A DNA stretch of 64,000 bases, taken from Acidobacteriota bacterium (GTDB lineage Bacteria > Acidobacteriota > Thermoanaerobaculia > Gp7-AA8 > JAHWKK01). Within the stretch, counting starts at the first letter, position 1; every line of letters starts with the position of its first letter. The translations under genes and the position numbers were made by a program. A model generated the notes under the pieces. It did no database searches and was not told the origin of the DNA. It was given only the letters and a program-made list of their open reading frames with translations. Below are positions 7,931-17,217 of the stretch, piece after piece. The stretch is from NCBI GenBank assembly GCA_019347945.1, contig JAHWKK010000012.1:53037-117036 (forward strand). The letters run 5' to 3'.

Positions 7931-8811
7931 CCGGCTCCGATCAACGGCTGGAGCTGTCGGTTCTGATCCACACGTTCAATGAGGCCGATCAGATTCGCGA
8001 CTGTCTCCGGTCGGTCGCCTTCGCATCAGAGATTTACCTGCTCGATGCGCACTCCACCGATGGTACGGCGGAGATTGTCCGAAATGAGTTCCCGGAAGTC
8101 CGGCTCGAGCAACGAGAGGCACGGGGATCTGCGGCACAGAAAAATTACGGGATCGAGCGGGTGAACAACGAATGGGTCCTCGTGGTCGATGCCGACGAAA
8201 GGGTCACCCCGGAGTTGCAGACCGAGATCCGCGACGCCCTGAACTCGACGACCGACCTCCACGCGTGGTCGATCCCCAGGAAAAACTTCATGCTGGGAGA
8301 GTGGGTTCGCTACTCCGGTTTACAGCATGATCGGGTGACGCGGCTGTTTCACCGTGATCATGCTCGATATCCCAACCGACGGGTTCATGCGGACATGATC
8401 GTCAACGGCCCGGTGGGCCGGCTCGATGCCCCTTTTCTTCACTATTACGTCCGCTCTCTCGACCATCTCTCGGAAAAGATGAAGCGGTACGGTATCTGGG
8501 GCGGCGCGCAGCTCTTTCGCGATGGGAAGAGACCCGGGTTCGCAGAGCTCGTTCTACGACCCGCCTGGAGGTTCTCCCGTGATCTCGTTCTGATGGGTGG
8601 CTTCCTCGACGGATGGCGGGGGTTCATCCTGTCGTGGTTCCATGGCTACTACACGTTTCTGAAGTACGCAAAGGCATGGGAGTACTTCGAGATGAGCGAC
8701 CGGGGAGAGGATCCACGTCTGCCAGCCTTTGATGATGAGGATGAGCGGTGGGAACTGCCGTGGGAAAGGGGTGCTCAGTCGTCAGGGGGCTCTCCCGAGC
8801 CCGAAATGTAG
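7927..8811 (+). CDS. Family 2 glycosyltransferase (WaaE/KdtX-like)
   Basis: A GT-A fold sugar transferase: residues about 10-20 are SVLIHTFNEAD, followed by LLDAHSTDGT and the DxD-like VVDADERVTPEL. The C-terminal half (YPNRRVHADM, the HYYVRSLDHLSEKMKRYG region, and FILSWFHGYYTFLKYAKAWE) matches the WaaE/KdtX-like group that decorates lipopolysaccharide core or related glycans; the acceptor is not known. Start is TTG at 7927 overlapping the previous stop, because no better start lies before the conserved first strand. The last 37 bases overlap the convergent small membrane protein. Confidence 0.85.
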   Translation: MTGSDQRLELSVLIHTFNEADQIRDCLRSVAFASEIYLLDAHSTDGTAEIVRNEFPEVRLEQREARGSAAQKNYGIERVNNEWVLVVDADERVTPELQTEIRDALNSTTDLHAWSIPRKNFMLGEWVRYSGLQHDRVTRLFHRDHARYPNRRVHADMIVNGPVGRLDAPFLHYYVRSLDHLSEKMKRYGIWGGAQLFRDGKRPGFAELVLRPAWRFSRDLVLMGGFLDGWRGFILSWFHGYYTFLKYAKAWEYFEMSDRGEDPRLPAFDDEDERWELPWERGAQSSGGSPEPEM

Positions 8812-9020
8812 GTCTCGATCATCCGACGCCCGGATCCTCGTGCGACCTTCTTCCGGGAGAGGATCGTTGCCACGAGGTCTGCAACCGCCCAGGCCGAAAA
8901 GCTACAGACGGCGACCGTGATGATTTCACCCGGCGTCCGGAGGCCGAGCAGAAAGGCAATGAGCAGGGGCGTGGCGATCCCCATCGCGACCAGACCGACT
9001 ACGAGCCGAATCCCCACCAT
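8775..9020 (-). CDS. Small two-helix membrane protein, 81 aa
   Basis: Two hydrophobic segments (about residues 4-26 and 32-53) are followed by a basic-then-acidic cytoplasmic tail ending SGEPPDD. No family recognised. The ATG follows a perfect hairpin that terminates the upstream lytic transglycosylase gene, so expression would come from read-through or a promoter I cannot see. The ribosome site is weak. The 3' end overlaps the glycosyltransferase convergently by 37 bases. Confidence 0.5.
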   Translation of the reverse strand: MVGIRLVVGLVAMGIATPLLIAFLLGLRTPGEIITVAVCSFSAWAVADLVATILSRKKVARGSGRRMIETYISGSGEPPDD

Positions 9021-9030
9021 CCTGAAAATT

Positions 9031-9060
9031 CTATCGCGGCAGGGTTACCTGCCGCGATAG
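9031..9060 (-). terminator. Rho-independent terminator of the lytic transglycosylase gene
   Basis: A perfect 13-base stem (9031-9043 with 9048-9060; CTATCGCGGCAGG and its complement) closes a four-base loop. On the minus strand it is followed by AATTTTC. It lies 28 bases after the stop of the minus-strand transglycosylase gene. Confidence 0.8.
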
Positions 9061-9087
9061 GCGATACTCGTATCTGTTGGCCTGCGC

Positions 9088-9900
9088 TTACCGCGCCGCC
9101 ATCTCCGCAAGCAGCGGGTTCTGCTGAGCGATGTAGTCCGCGGCAGCCTCCGCAACCTTGTTCTCGTAGTCGGCCCGGTATTTCGTGACCTTTTTGACGT
9201 ACTGCCGGGTCTCGCTGAACGGCGGGACTCCACCGTACTTTTTCACGTTGCCCTCGCCACCGTTGTAAGCGGCGATGATTTTCGTCTGATCACCATCGAA
9301 CCTGCCTTCGAGGTAGCGCAGATACTTGGTCCCGGCGCGAACGTTGTCAGTCGGGTCATAGAGATTCGTCGCACCCATCCATTTACCGGTACGAGGCATC
9401 AGCTGCATCAGCCCCATTGCGCCGACGGGTGATCTCGCCCGTGGCTTGAATCGGGACTCCTGTTGCATGACTGCGGCAACCAGCTCCGGATCGATCTCGT
9501 TCTTCTGTGCTTCCTCCCAGATCAGAGATCCGAAGGGAACCTGATTCCGGAAGTAATCTTCGCGCGCTTTCTCGGTGAGCGTCGCGATCTGTTCGGCGGC
9601 CTCAGCGGGGTTGATGGCATTGCCGAGGTCACCGGCCGCCATTTCGACGCCTGCAGCGACCGCGCTCAGTGAACGGACCGTCGCTCGCGTCGTATCCGCG
9701 GGAGATTGAGCCGCATCCCGTGCAGCCTTCATCGGAATCCCGATACCACCGGCGATGAGCGATGCTCCGAGCAGGAGCGTGGAGTATCGTTTCTTCAGAC
9801 GTCCCCTGCGGGACGCTCGAGCGCGGCGAGTATGTTCACGCGTGGTCGATCGCGCTGGTGAATCGATCACGCGATGTTTGAACTTTCTGGCTTCATTCAT
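9088..9900 (-). CDS. Membrane-anchored lytic transglycosylase, SLT domain
   Basis: Cleaves peptidoglycan glycan strands in the periplasm. The SLT/goose-lysozyme-like domain fills the C-terminal half: catalytic Glu in MQQESRF, then GAMGLMQLMP, AYNGGEGNVKKYGGVPPF and ETRQYVKKV. The N-terminus has a basic stretch (a run of Arg/Lys) and one hydrophobic segment (TLLLGASLIAGGIGIP) that should anchor it. The frame is open to 9999, but ATG 9900 has GTGAGG nine bases upstream, so I use it (270 aa). The gene at 17987 is a related transglycosylase. A perfect terminator follows. Confidence 0.88.
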   Translation of the reverse strand: MNEARKFKHRVIDSPARSTTREHTRRARASRRGRLKKRYSTLLLGASLIAGGIGIPMKAARDAAQSPADTTRATVRSLSAVAAGVEMAAGDLGNAINPAEAAEQIATLTEKAREDYFRNQVPFGSLIWEEAQKNEIDPELVAAVMQQESRFKPRARSPVGAMGLMQLMPRTGKWMGATNLYDPTDNVRAGTKYLRYLEGRFDGDQTKIIAAYNGGEGNVKKYGGVPPFSETRQYVKKVTKYRADYENKVAEAAADYIAQQNPLLAEMAAR

Positions 9901-10006
9901 ATTTGGCATCCTCACGGTCACAATAACTTGCAATCGTGATTCCACGTACCAAATAACTTTACATAGTATTCCTGGGGCATCCTCGTCAGGACTGTACATT
10001 TTAACC

Positions 10007-10017
10007 GACTAATAGTC
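10007..10017. promoter_or_regulatory. Small perfect palindrome upstream of the transglycosylase
   Basis: GACTAATAGTC is an 11-base palindrome next to an AT-rich stretch, and on the minus strand it is directly followed by a TAAAAT box. It may be an operator or part of a promoter. The rest of the 260-base gap (9901-10160) is AT-richer than its surroundings and shows no gene. Confidence 0.3.
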
Positions 10018-10160
10018 ATTCAGTGAGATAGGCTGATCAATATTACCGTTTGCGAGGCAGTAAATTCTGGCAACCAGGATCGCCTGATCGACACTTTTCG
10101 TCGGTATCTCGGGATGCATGGTGACATCGAGTGGTCCCAATCGACCCCTCACCGGGTCCG

Positions 10161-11057
10161 TCATTCGGCTTCGGATCCGGGCGGTCTCATCGCGCCCGGG
10201 GCCTTCGGAACGAATTCAACCGCCACAGAAACGATGATGACGGCGCCTCCCAGTAGGGTGTGCGCCGACAGCGGCTCGGCGAAAACAAGCCAGGCCCAGA
10301 GTCCGGTGAGAACGGGTTCCGAGAGGATGGAGAGGTTCACGAAGTAGGCGGGGAAGACCCTTGTGGAGCGGTTGAGCAGGGTGTGACCGATGAGCGTCGG
10401 AATGGCGATGAGGAGGGCGAACCAGAGGAAGTCCGACGAGGTCGCGGGGAGGAAGCCAGCGCCACCGATGAGCGTAGTGACGAGCAGAAGGCTGCCGCCG
10501 GACAGATAGACGACGGTGAGGTAAGGAATCAGACGGCCGGTTCTGGACGAGCCGGTGACCAGGTAGGCTGCGGCCATCGCCGCGCTGGCGATGGCGTACA
10601 GATCGCCGACACCGGCCGAGCCTGCAGCGAGAAAATCGCCGCGGGCCAGAATGAACGCGCCGAACAAGCCTCCGCCGAGTGAGACGACGTTGCGGCCTGA
10701 CACCGCAGCGGTGCCGAGGGCAAGCTGGATGAGCAGTGCGAAGAGAGGCTGGGTCGCAAGCAGGACGACCGACGAGTGGATCGTCGTGAGAAACAGGGAA
10801 GAGATCCAGAGGTAGAAGTGGAGCGCAAGGAAGAGTCCGGCGAGCAGCGCAATCCTCAGATCGTAGAGGCAGATTTGGAGTCGTTTCCTCGTGAGGATTT
10901 CCCACAAAAGAAAGACAAAGCCGGCTCCGAGCAGTCGGTACCAGGCGATCTTTCCGGGGCTCGACTCACAGAGACGGATGAAGATGGCGCTGAAAGAGAC
11001 GGCGAGAAGCGCGATTGCGAGAAGACCCGCGTCGAGTGAGCGCGGCTTGAGAAGCAT
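10161..11057 (-). CDS. EamA/DMT-family inner-membrane transporter
   Basis: About ten hydrophobic helices in two homologous halves, the pattern of drug/metabolite transporters of the EamA family; 298 residues is the normal length. The first half contains the typical WYRLLGAG and SSLFLTTIHSSVVLLATQP segments and the second ends with SEPVLTGLWAWLVFAEPLS, the conserved end of EamA repeat two. The substrate is unknown. It follows the CapD-like gene by only 12 bases and is likely co-transcribed with it. Confidence 0.88.
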   Translation of the reverse strand: MLLKPRSLDAGLLAIALLAVSFSAIFIRLCESSPGKIAWYRLLGAGFVFLLWEILTRKRLQICLYDLRIALLAGLFLALHFYLWISSLFLTTIHSSVVLLATQPLFALLIQLALGTAAVSGRNVVSLGGGLFGAFILARGDFLAAGSAGVGDLYAIASAAMAAAYLVTGSSRTGRLIPYLTVVYLSGGSLLLVTTLIGGAGFLPATSSDFLWFALLIAIPTLIGHTLLNRSTRVFPAYFVNLSILSEPVLTGLWAWLVFAEPLSAHTLLGGAVIIVSVAVEFVPKAPGAMRPPGSEAE

Positions 11058-11069
11058 CTCCGGGTCCGA

Positions 11070-13025
11070 TCAGTGACTGCTGACCGGCGCGGGAACCAGC
11101 GATGCGGACGACTGAGGGTTCGGAGAAGCGACAGAAGCAGGCGGGCTGAATTCGGGGATGAGATCGCGCAGGATACTGACGGGCTCCTCGAGATTGCTGA
11201 CAAGGGATATCTCCAGGCGCTTGAGGATCTCGGCGACCTGTTCGCGGTCGGGTTGCGGCGCCCGGGTGAGGACGATCTGGGGATGCTCGGTGGGAATCGA
11301 AGTTTCGGAGTCCAGGCGAATTTCCTCGAAGAGTTTCTCGCCCGGGCGCAGTCCGGTGAACTTGATCTCGATCGCATCATCGTCGTGAGCGGTGAGCCGT
11401 ATGAGATCGCGGGCGAGATCGGCGATGACGATCGGCTCGCCCATGTCGAGCATCATCATCGAGCGATCGCCTCCAAGAGCGGCAGCCTGAAGAACGAGCG
11501 AGATCGCCTCGCTCTTGCGCAGAAAGTATCGGGTGACCTCCGGATGCGTGATCGTGACCGGCCCCCCCGCAGCGATTTGCTCCATGAAGAGAGGAACCAC
11601 GCTGCCCGAAGATCCGAGAACGTTTCCAAATCGCACGATGGTCACGCTCATCGCGGAACGTTCGGCATAGTCGAGAAGAGCAATTTCGCCGGCACGTTTG
11701 GTTGCGCCCATGACGCTGCTGGGATTGATGGCCTTGTCGGTCGATATGAAGACGAAACGTTCGACCTGATAGCCGCAGGCGAGCTCGGCCAGGCGGCGCG
11801 TGGCGATGGTGTTGTTGCGAACATACTCGGCTGGATTCTCTTCTCCGAGCGGGACGTGCTTGTGAGCTGCGGCATGGAGAACGATGTCGGGTTTGATTCG
11901 CTCGAGGATCGGGCGGACTGACTCCTCATCGTTGATGTCGCAAAGGTGCCTGCTGGTGATCGGAATCAACCACGGCTTTTCATTCCTGATTCGCTTGTCG
12001 ACCTCGTAGAGGGCGAATTCGCTTCGTTCGAGAAGAGCGACGTGGGACGGCGAATAATCGAGAATCTGATTCGCGAGCTCGCTGCCGATACTTCCGCCGG
12101 CGCCCGTGACGAGGACGTTCTTTCCGGCGAACAGCCGCCGCACCGGATCTCCCGGCAACTCGATCCGATCCCTCCGAATCAAATCCTCGATATTGACCGG
12201 CCGCAGCTGCGAGACGTGTACTCTGCCACTGACGAGCTGGTCGACTCCCGGGATCGTCTTGAATTCGAGATCGGCGTCGTCGAGCGTTCGTACGATTTCG
12301 CGCAATCGCTTACCCGACGCCGAGGGGATCGCGAGGAGCGCTTCGACGACATCGAGATCATCCGCGCATTCCGCAGCCTTCTCGATCGGCCCGATGACGG
12401 GAACTCCGCGGATCAGAGAGCCCCATTTGGCCCTCTGGTCGTCGAGAAAGCCGACGACTTTCATGCCGAGTTGGGGGCGATGCTGGATTTCCCTCAGGAG
12501 CGCCTCCCCTGCGTCTCCGGCGCCCACAATCAGAACATTGCGGACATCGGCCGGCAGAACGCCGAGACGGGTACGGTCTCTGAAAAGGCGAACCGAAATT
12601 CTCGCGCCGAACAGAATGAGAAGGGCGAATGCCCAGTCGATCAGAAGCACGCCGCGGGATGTTCCCTCGAGTCTGGCGGTCCATCCGAGCCCGGGCCCGA
12701 CGAACCAGAGCGCGAAGATGACGGCCTGGGCGGTGGAAAGCCCTGCAACGAGACGAACGACGTCCGTGATGCCGACGTAACGCCACCAACCGCGATAGAA
12801 GCCGAAGAGGAATCCGACGACGAGCTGAACTCCGACGACAAGCGGAAGGCTGGTTTCGAGGGAGGCCAGCTGGTCGGGAGGCATTTCGAATTCGAAGCGA
12901 ACCAGAGCGGCGAAGACATAGCTGCCCCAGAAAACCAGGGCATGAAAGGCAATCAGAATCAGAACGCGCGCCGGGGCGAGTTGTTCGACGAGCTTTTCGA
13001 TGGAATTTCGCACGGTTCTGTCCAA
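11070..13025 (-). CDS. CapD/WbpM-type nucleotide-sugar 4,6-dehydratase, membrane-bound
   Basis: Four N-terminal transmembrane helices (about residues 15-130) precede a CoA-binding-like segment (NVLIVGAGDAGEALLREI) and then the short-chain dehydrogenase domain with NVLVTGAGGSIGSELANQIL. The downstream STDKAINPSSVMGATKR contains the family's catalytic/Lys segment. Proteins of this kind make UDP-4-keto-6-deoxy sugars for O-antigen, capsule or glycoprotein glycans. At 651 residues it is a full-length WbpM-like enzyme. I use TTG 13025; GTG 13013 is an alternative. A perfect TATAAT box lies just upstream. Confidence 0.9.
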   Translation of the reverse strand: MDRTVRNSIEKLVEQLAPARVLILIAFHALVFWGSYVFAALVRFEFEMPPDQLASLETSLPLVVGVQLVVGFLFGFYRGWWRYVGITDVVRLVAGLSTAQAVIFALWFVGPGLGWTARLEGTSRGVLLIDWAFALLILFGARISVRLFRDRTRLGVLPADVRNVLIVGAGDAGEALLREIQHRPQLGMKVVGFLDDQRAKWGSLIRGVPVIGPIEKAAECADDLDVVEALLAIPSASGKRLREIVRTLDDADLEFKTIPGVDQLVSGRVHVSQLRPVNIEDLIRRDRIELPGDPVRRLFAGKNVLVTGAGGSIGSELANQILDYSPSHVALLERSEFALYEVDKRIRNEKPWLIPITSRHLCDINDEESVRPILERIKPDIVLHAAAHKHVPLGEENPAEYVRNNTIATRRLAELACGYQVERFVFISTDKAINPSSVMGATKRAGEIALLDYAERSAMSVTIVRFGNVLGSSGSVVPLFMEQIAAGGPVTITHPEVTRYFLRKSEAISLVLQAAALGGDRSMMMLDMGEPIVIADLARDLIRLTAHDDDAIEIKFTGLRPGEKLFEEIRLDSETSIPTEHPQIVLTRAPQPDREQVAEILKRLEISLVSNLEEPVSILRDLIPEFSPPASVASPNPQSSASLVPAPVSSH

Positions 13026-13048
13026 CCCCTGACTCTCGTAAAAATAGG

Positions 13049-13054
13049 ATTATA
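13049..13054 (-). promoter_or_regulatory. Consensus -10 box of the CapD-like gene
   Basis: On the minus strand the bases read TATAAT, a perfect -10 hexamer, 24 bases before the TTG start. The best -35 candidate, TGGACC, has a 19-base spacer and four of six matches, so the -35 assignment is uncertain. Confidence 0.5.
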
Positions 13055-13175
13055 CGCCGTGAAGGGCTGTCATGGTCCAGGCCGATCGGCAGTTCCGCTT
13101 CGACCGGTCCGCGATGATGCTCACCAGGGCAGGACAGCGGTAGCGTGGACCGCGCACCGGATATGATGATTCGTG

Positions 13176-13727
13176 ATGTCGCGGAGACTCGATCGAGCGC
13201 GTGCGGCCCTGGTCGTGATTGACGTCCAGGAGAAGCTCGCGCGCCACATTCACGAGATGCCGGCGGTTCAGCTGAATATCGAGCGGATGGCTCGGGGTGC
13301 CAGGGCGCTGGGAGTTCCGATCGTGGCGACCGAACAGTACCCGCAGGGGATCGGCTCAACGGTGGCCGGAGTCGCCGACGCGGTGAAACAGGGCGCAGAG
13401 TTCGACCCTATACAGAAGATGACCTTTTCCTGCCAGGATTGTGAAGAGTTTCGCGCCGCGCTCGGTTTGGCGGACCAGATCCTTCTCTGTGGAATCGAAG
13501 CACACGTGTGTGTCTACCAGACGGGGCTCGACCTTCTCGACGCCGGACTCTCGGTTCATCTCGTCACCGATGCGACCTCGTCACGAGATCCCCGGAATCG
13601 CCAGGTGGCAATCGATCGTCTATCGAGCGAGGGAGCGAAACTGACATCGACCGAAATGGCGCTGTTCGAGCTGACGCGGTCGGCAGGGACCGACGAGTTT
13701 CGAATGATTTCGCGGCTGGTGAAATGA
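13176..13727 (+). CDS. Isochorismatase-family cysteine hydrolase
   Basis: The catalytic triad of the family is present: Asp16 in VVIDVQEK, Lys in IQKMTFSC and Cys in GIEAHVCVYQTG. The cis-peptide region before the Cys is also normal. Members hydrolyse isochorismate, nicotinamide or other small amides; this short form (183 residues from ATG 13176, or one more residue from GTG 13175 region) is of the general YcaC/RutB-like type and its substrate is not predictable. Its stop overlaps the start of the nucleoside phosphorylase gene in ATGA, so the two are made together. Confidence 0.85.
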   Translation: MSRRLDRARAALVVIDVQEKLARHIHEMPAVQLNIERMARGARALGVPIVATEQYPQGIGSTVAGVADAVKQGAEFDPIQKMTFSCQDCEEFRAALGLADQILLCGIEAHVCVYQTGLDLLDAGLSVHLVTDATSSRDPRNRQVAIDRLSSEGAKLTSTEMALFELTRSAGTDEFRMISRLVK

Positions 13728-15031
13728 AGTTCTCTCCGTACGAGCTACTCGACCGCCGCAGGGAGGGAGACTCGTGGTCGCTCGAGGAACTGGAGGCGTT
13801 CCTGGAGGCGTGGATGGCAGCGGAGATCGGCGACGAGCAGATGGCGGCGTTTCTCATGGCGACGGCGATCCACGGAATGAAACCCGAGGAGGCGATGGGG
13901 TTGACGCAATCGATGATCGCCTCGGGGGAATCATGGAATCTCCGGGATGAATTCGATTTCCTGGCGGACAAGCATTCGACCGGCGGGGTAGGAGACAAGG
14001 TTTCGATCATTCTGGCTCCGTGGCTTGCCAGCTGTGGGGTGAAGGTCGCGATGTTGTCGGGGCGCGGTCTTGGTCATACGGGCGGAACTCTCGACAAGCT
14101 CGAGTCGATCCCGGGTTTCAGGGCGGGACTGGACCGAGCCGAGATCATCGCGTGCGTGGAGGCGGCCGGATGTGCGATCGCCACCTCGACCGCGGCGATC
14201 GCGCCTGCCGACCGGAGAATGTATGCGCTGAGAGACGTGACGGGAACCGTTCGATCGATCCCGCTCATCACGGCATCGATCATGTCGAAAAAGCTCGCGA
14301 TGGGAGCGTCGGCGCTTCTGCTCGACGTGAAGTTCGGTCGAGGTGCCTTCATGAGAGATCTGGAGGAGTCGAGGCAGCTCGCGCGAAGCCTCATTCGGGC
14401 CGCGGAGGGTTCGGGGACGGCGGTGGAAGCGATTGTGTCCGACATGTCGGTCCCTCTGGGCCGGGCGATCGGCAATGCTCTGGAGATCGTCGAGTGCGTG
14501 GAAACGCTGCGGGGTGGGGGGCCGGACGACCTCTACGAGCTCACCCGTGAGCAGGCAGCCCGGTTGATGGTGATGTCGGGAGAGTGGAGTATCGAACCGG
14601 CGCGGGCCCGGCTCGACGACGCGATCCGCAGCGGCGCGGCTCTCGACTCGATGCGGAAATGGATCGAGGCCCAGGAGGGGGACGCGCGATTCATCGATGA
14701 TCCCGGCCGCCTGGAGCGCGCCGCCCGGGTGGAGGAGGTTCGAGCCGGCGAGAGCGGGTGGGTCAGCGGAATCGATCCGCTCGAGCTCGGCCTGATCGGC
14801 GTCGAGATTGGAGCCGGGCGAAAACGACAGTCGGATCCGGTCGACCATGCCGCCGGTATCGTGATTCACCGTCGATACGGAGACGAGGTCGAGCGCGGCG
14901 ACGTCCTGGCGGAGTTGCACCTGCCGCAGAACGTCGATGTGAACGCTGTGAGCCGAAGACTTGCCGCAGCGTGGACCATCAGCGAAGAGCGACCGCCCGA
15001 GCGCAATCTGATCCGCGCGATAGAATCCTGA
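13724..15031 (+). CDS. Pyrimidine-nucleoside (thymidine) phosphorylase
   Basis: Phosphorolyses thymidine or uridine to base plus (deoxy)ribose-1-phosphate. The family signature GRGLGHTGGTLDKLE is intact, as are the early KHSTGGVGDKVS phosphate-binding loop and the KKLAMGASALLLDVKFGRGAFM segment; a C-terminal PYNP domain follows. Length, 435 residues, is normal. The frame is open upstream, but ATG 13724 overlaps the isochorismatase stop by four bases and begins exactly at the family N-terminus (MKFSPYELLDRRR). deoB follows after three bases, giving a coherent salvage step: ribose-1-phosphate to ribose-5-phosphate. The symbol could be deoA or pdp. Confidence 0.94.
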   Translation: MKFSPYELLDRRREGDSWSLEELEAFLEAWMAAEIGDEQMAAFLMATAIHGMKPEEAMGLTQSMIASGESWNLRDEFDFLADKHSTGGVGDKVSIILAPWLASCGVKVAMLSGRGLGHTGGTLDKLESIPGFRAGLDRAEIIACVEAAGCAIATSTAAIAPADRRMYALRDVTGTVRSIPLITASIMSKKLAMGASALLLDVKFGRGAFMRDLEESRQLARSLIRAAEGSGTAVEAIVSDMSVPLGRAIGNALEIVECVETLRGGGPDDLYELTREQAARLMVMSGEWSIEPARARLDDAIRSGAALDSMRKWIEAQEGDARFIDDPGRLERAARVEEVRAGESGWVSGIDPLELGLIGVEIGAGRKRQSDPVDHAAGIVIHRRYGDEVERGDVLAELHLPQNVDVNAVSRRLAAAWTISEERPPERNLIRAIES

Positions 15032-15034
15032 TCA

Positions 15035-16204
15035 GTGAGCCGGCGCGCCATTGTCATCGTTTGCGACTCGCTGGGAGTCGGAGAGCTTCCGGATGCCGGA
15101 GAGTTCGGCGACGTCGGGTCGAACACACTGGGGCACGTCATTCGCGATGGCCGGCCGCACATACCCCGGCTCGAGCGATTCGGTCTGCTCGCGACACTCC
15201 CCGGCGGATCACCGCCGTCCGGCGGCGCGGGATGGGGAAGAATGGCGGAGAAGTCCGCCGGGAAGGACACGATCACGGGGCATTGGGAAATGATGGGTCT
15301 GATCACGTCCGAGCCGTTTCGAACCTATCCGGATGGCTTTCCTCGCGATGTCATCGCCGAATTCGAGCGGAGAATCGGCCGGTCCACGATCGGAAACGTG
15401 GCAGCATCGGGGACGGTCATCCTGGAGCAACTCGGGGAGGAACACATCCGCACCGGCTCTCCAATCGTTTACACGTCGGGAGACTCGGTGTTTCAGGTTG
15501 CGGCCTGCGAGGAGGTCATTCCGGTCGAGGAACTGTGGGACATCTGCAGGGTCGCGAGAGAGCTGATGAGAGGAGAGCACAACATCGGTCGCGTGATTGC
15601 GAGACCGTTTGTGCGAGACGCGAGTGGAGGATTTCGGAGGACGGCAAACCGTCGGGATTTTTCGGTCACTCCTCCCGCCGAAACACATCTCGACAGACTG
15701 CAGGCTGGCGGAATCCGCACGGTCGGAATCGGCAAGATCTCGGACATCTTCGATGGCAGAGGCATCGAGGTCGACATCAGGAGCGAGTCGAACGAGGATG
15801 GCATGGACAAGACGATGGAGCAGATGAAACGTGGCGAGGCCGGATTGGTTTTCACGAATCTCGTGGATTTCGATTCCAAGTATGGCCACAGGAATGATCC
15901 GATCGGGTATGCGCGCGCGCTCGAGCACTTCGACGAGCGGCTCGGAGAGCTGGTCGACGAGGCGCCGGAAGATGTCCTGATATTCGTCACCGCCGACCAC
16001 GGATGCGATCCTTCCGATGAATCGACCGATCATACGAGAGAGTACGTCCCGGTGCTGGTCGTGGGGAAAGGGATCGAAAGAGCCACCGAGCTCGGTACCC
16101 GCTCCACGTTCGCGGATCTCGGTGCCACCGTCGCCGATTATCTCGGCGTCTCCTCGGATGGATTGCCCGGTGAGAGCTTTCTGAGTCTGTTGCCAGTTGC
16201 CTGA
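15035..16204 (+). CDS. deoB: Phosphopentomutase DeoB
   Basis: Converts (deoxy)ribose-1-phosphate to the 5-phosphate. It is an alkaline-phosphatase-fold metalloenzyme: metal ligands appear in VCDSLGVGELPDA, KDTITGHWEMMG, and near the end TADHGCDP with STDHTREYVPVLV. The 389-residue length is typical. Start is GTG at 15035, three bases after the previous stop. The product uses the sugar phosphate released by the adjacent phosphorylase. Confidence 0.95.
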   Translation: MSRRAIVIVCDSLGVGELPDAGEFGDVGSNTLGHVIRDGRPHIPRLERFGLLATLPGGSPPSGGAGWGRMAEKSAGKDTITGHWEMMGLITSEPFRTYPDGFPRDVIAEFERRIGRSTIGNVAASGTVILEQLGEEHIRTGSPIVYTSGDSVFQVAACEEVIPVEELWDICRVARELMRGEHNIGRVIARPFVRDASGGFRRTANRRDFSVTPPAETHLDRLQAGGIRTVGIGKISDIFDGRGIEVDIRSESNEDGMDKTMEQMKRGEAGLVFTNLVDFDSKYGHRNDPIGYARALEHFDERLGELVDEAPEDVLIFVTADHGCDPSDESTDHTREYVPVLVVGKGIERATELGTRSTFADLGATVADYLGVSSDGLPGESFLSLLPVA

Positions 16205-16216
16205 AACGGGTAGAGA

Positions 16217-17173
16217 ATGGGGTCGATGAGGATCAAAAAAGCTGGATGGGTGGCGGCCGCGATGATGGCCTTGCCGCTCTCAGGGGCGGTGCCTCCGGAG
16301 GACCAGGCGGCTCTGAAGGCGGTCCGGCTCGACGCGGCGGTGGTGAGGCGCGTCGCGGAGGTAGCCCGCCGGGATCTCCCGAAGGACATCCTGCTCAGAA
16401 TCATCGAGGAAGACATCCATCTCCTTCGTGGCCGAATCGACGAGTCCAGCTACCGATACGCCCACTTCGAGCCGATCGAGGCCGGTCGGGTGTCGGAAGG
16501 GTACAGCGTGCGAGCCGAGGAGGAGGGGCAGTTCGACCGATCGGAGTTTCGTGCGCGCAACGTCTTTGCGCTGGAGATCTCGATCCCCTCCCGGCGGATG
16601 CTGGTGACGCGAAATGCCGATGTGTGGGTCGAGCGCGTGACGCTCTCCTGGACGGATGCCGAGGGGCTCGAAAAAAACGAGTCGTTTCTGGTGGAGCGGC
16701 GTATCGAAGCCGGAGAGAGTCACCGGATCGACTTTCCCGAGGTTGCGCTCGATGCGCTCGTCATCGTGTTCGCTCGCGGTGAGGGGAAGACCGCGAATAT
16801 GGAGCTCGAGCTGATCAAGGCGGATCTGGTGGACGATGCGGACAGCCCTTACTTCGGATCGGTGCAGAACGCGAAGCTCCTGAGGGAAGCTGTCGATCGG
16901 CGGGATCTGACGGCGGTCCAGAACCTCGCGTCGACGCTCGAGGAGCGACTGGGATCTCTGATCGGTGACGAGATGGCGGTTGTTGCCGGGACCGAGGTCG
17001 CGAGCGGGAATAATGACGATCTGGACTTTCTAGAGCTCTACCTGCAGTTAGAGACTATCGAGGACCTTCTCCAGGGTAGTCCGGGCGAGAGGGACGAAGC
17101 ACTCGAGCGGTTACGGGAACTTGCGCGCGGCGTGCGCGAGCTTGCGCTCGAACGACGGGAAGCGGGGCGATGA
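16217..17173 (+). CDS. Secreted hypothetical protein, 318 aa
   Basis: A short signal peptide (basic RIKK, then a hydrophobic stretch ending SGAVPPE) suggests export. The middle is rich in beta-strand-like segments around residues 90-200, and the last 60 residues (LDFLELYLQLETIEDLLQG and after) are strongly helical and charged. No family recognised. It follows deoB after 12 bases and may be on the same transcript, without an obvious functional link. ATG 16226 is an alternative start. The carD promoter lies just downstream. Confidence 0.7.
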   Translation: MGSMRIKKAGWVAAAMMALPLSGAVPPEDQAALKAVRLDAAVVRRVAEVARRDLPKDILLRIIEEDIHLLRGRIDESSYRYAHFEPIEAGRVSEGYSVRAEEEGQFDRSEFRARNVFALEISIPSRRMLVTRNADVWVERVTLSWTDAEGLEKNESFLVERRIEAGESHRIDFPEVALDALVIVFARGEGKTANMELELIKADLVDDADSPYFGSVQNAKLLREAVDRRDLTAVQNLASTLEERLGSLIGDEMAVVAGTEVASGNNDDLDFLELYLQLETIEDLLQGSPGERDEALERLRELARGVRELALERREAGR

Positions 17174-17188
17174 TCGCGCAATTTTCCG

Positions 17189-17217
17189 TTGAGACGAGAC
17201 GAGCTTTCTGCTAAAAT
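17189..17217 (+). promoter_or_regulatory. Sigma-70-type promoter of the carD gene
   Basis: TTGAGA (17189-17194) and TAAAAT (17212-17217) are 17 bases apart. Predicted transcription starts near 17224, giving a leader of about 145 bases before the TTG start at 17369. I see no known riboswitch in that leader. Confidence 0.7.
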
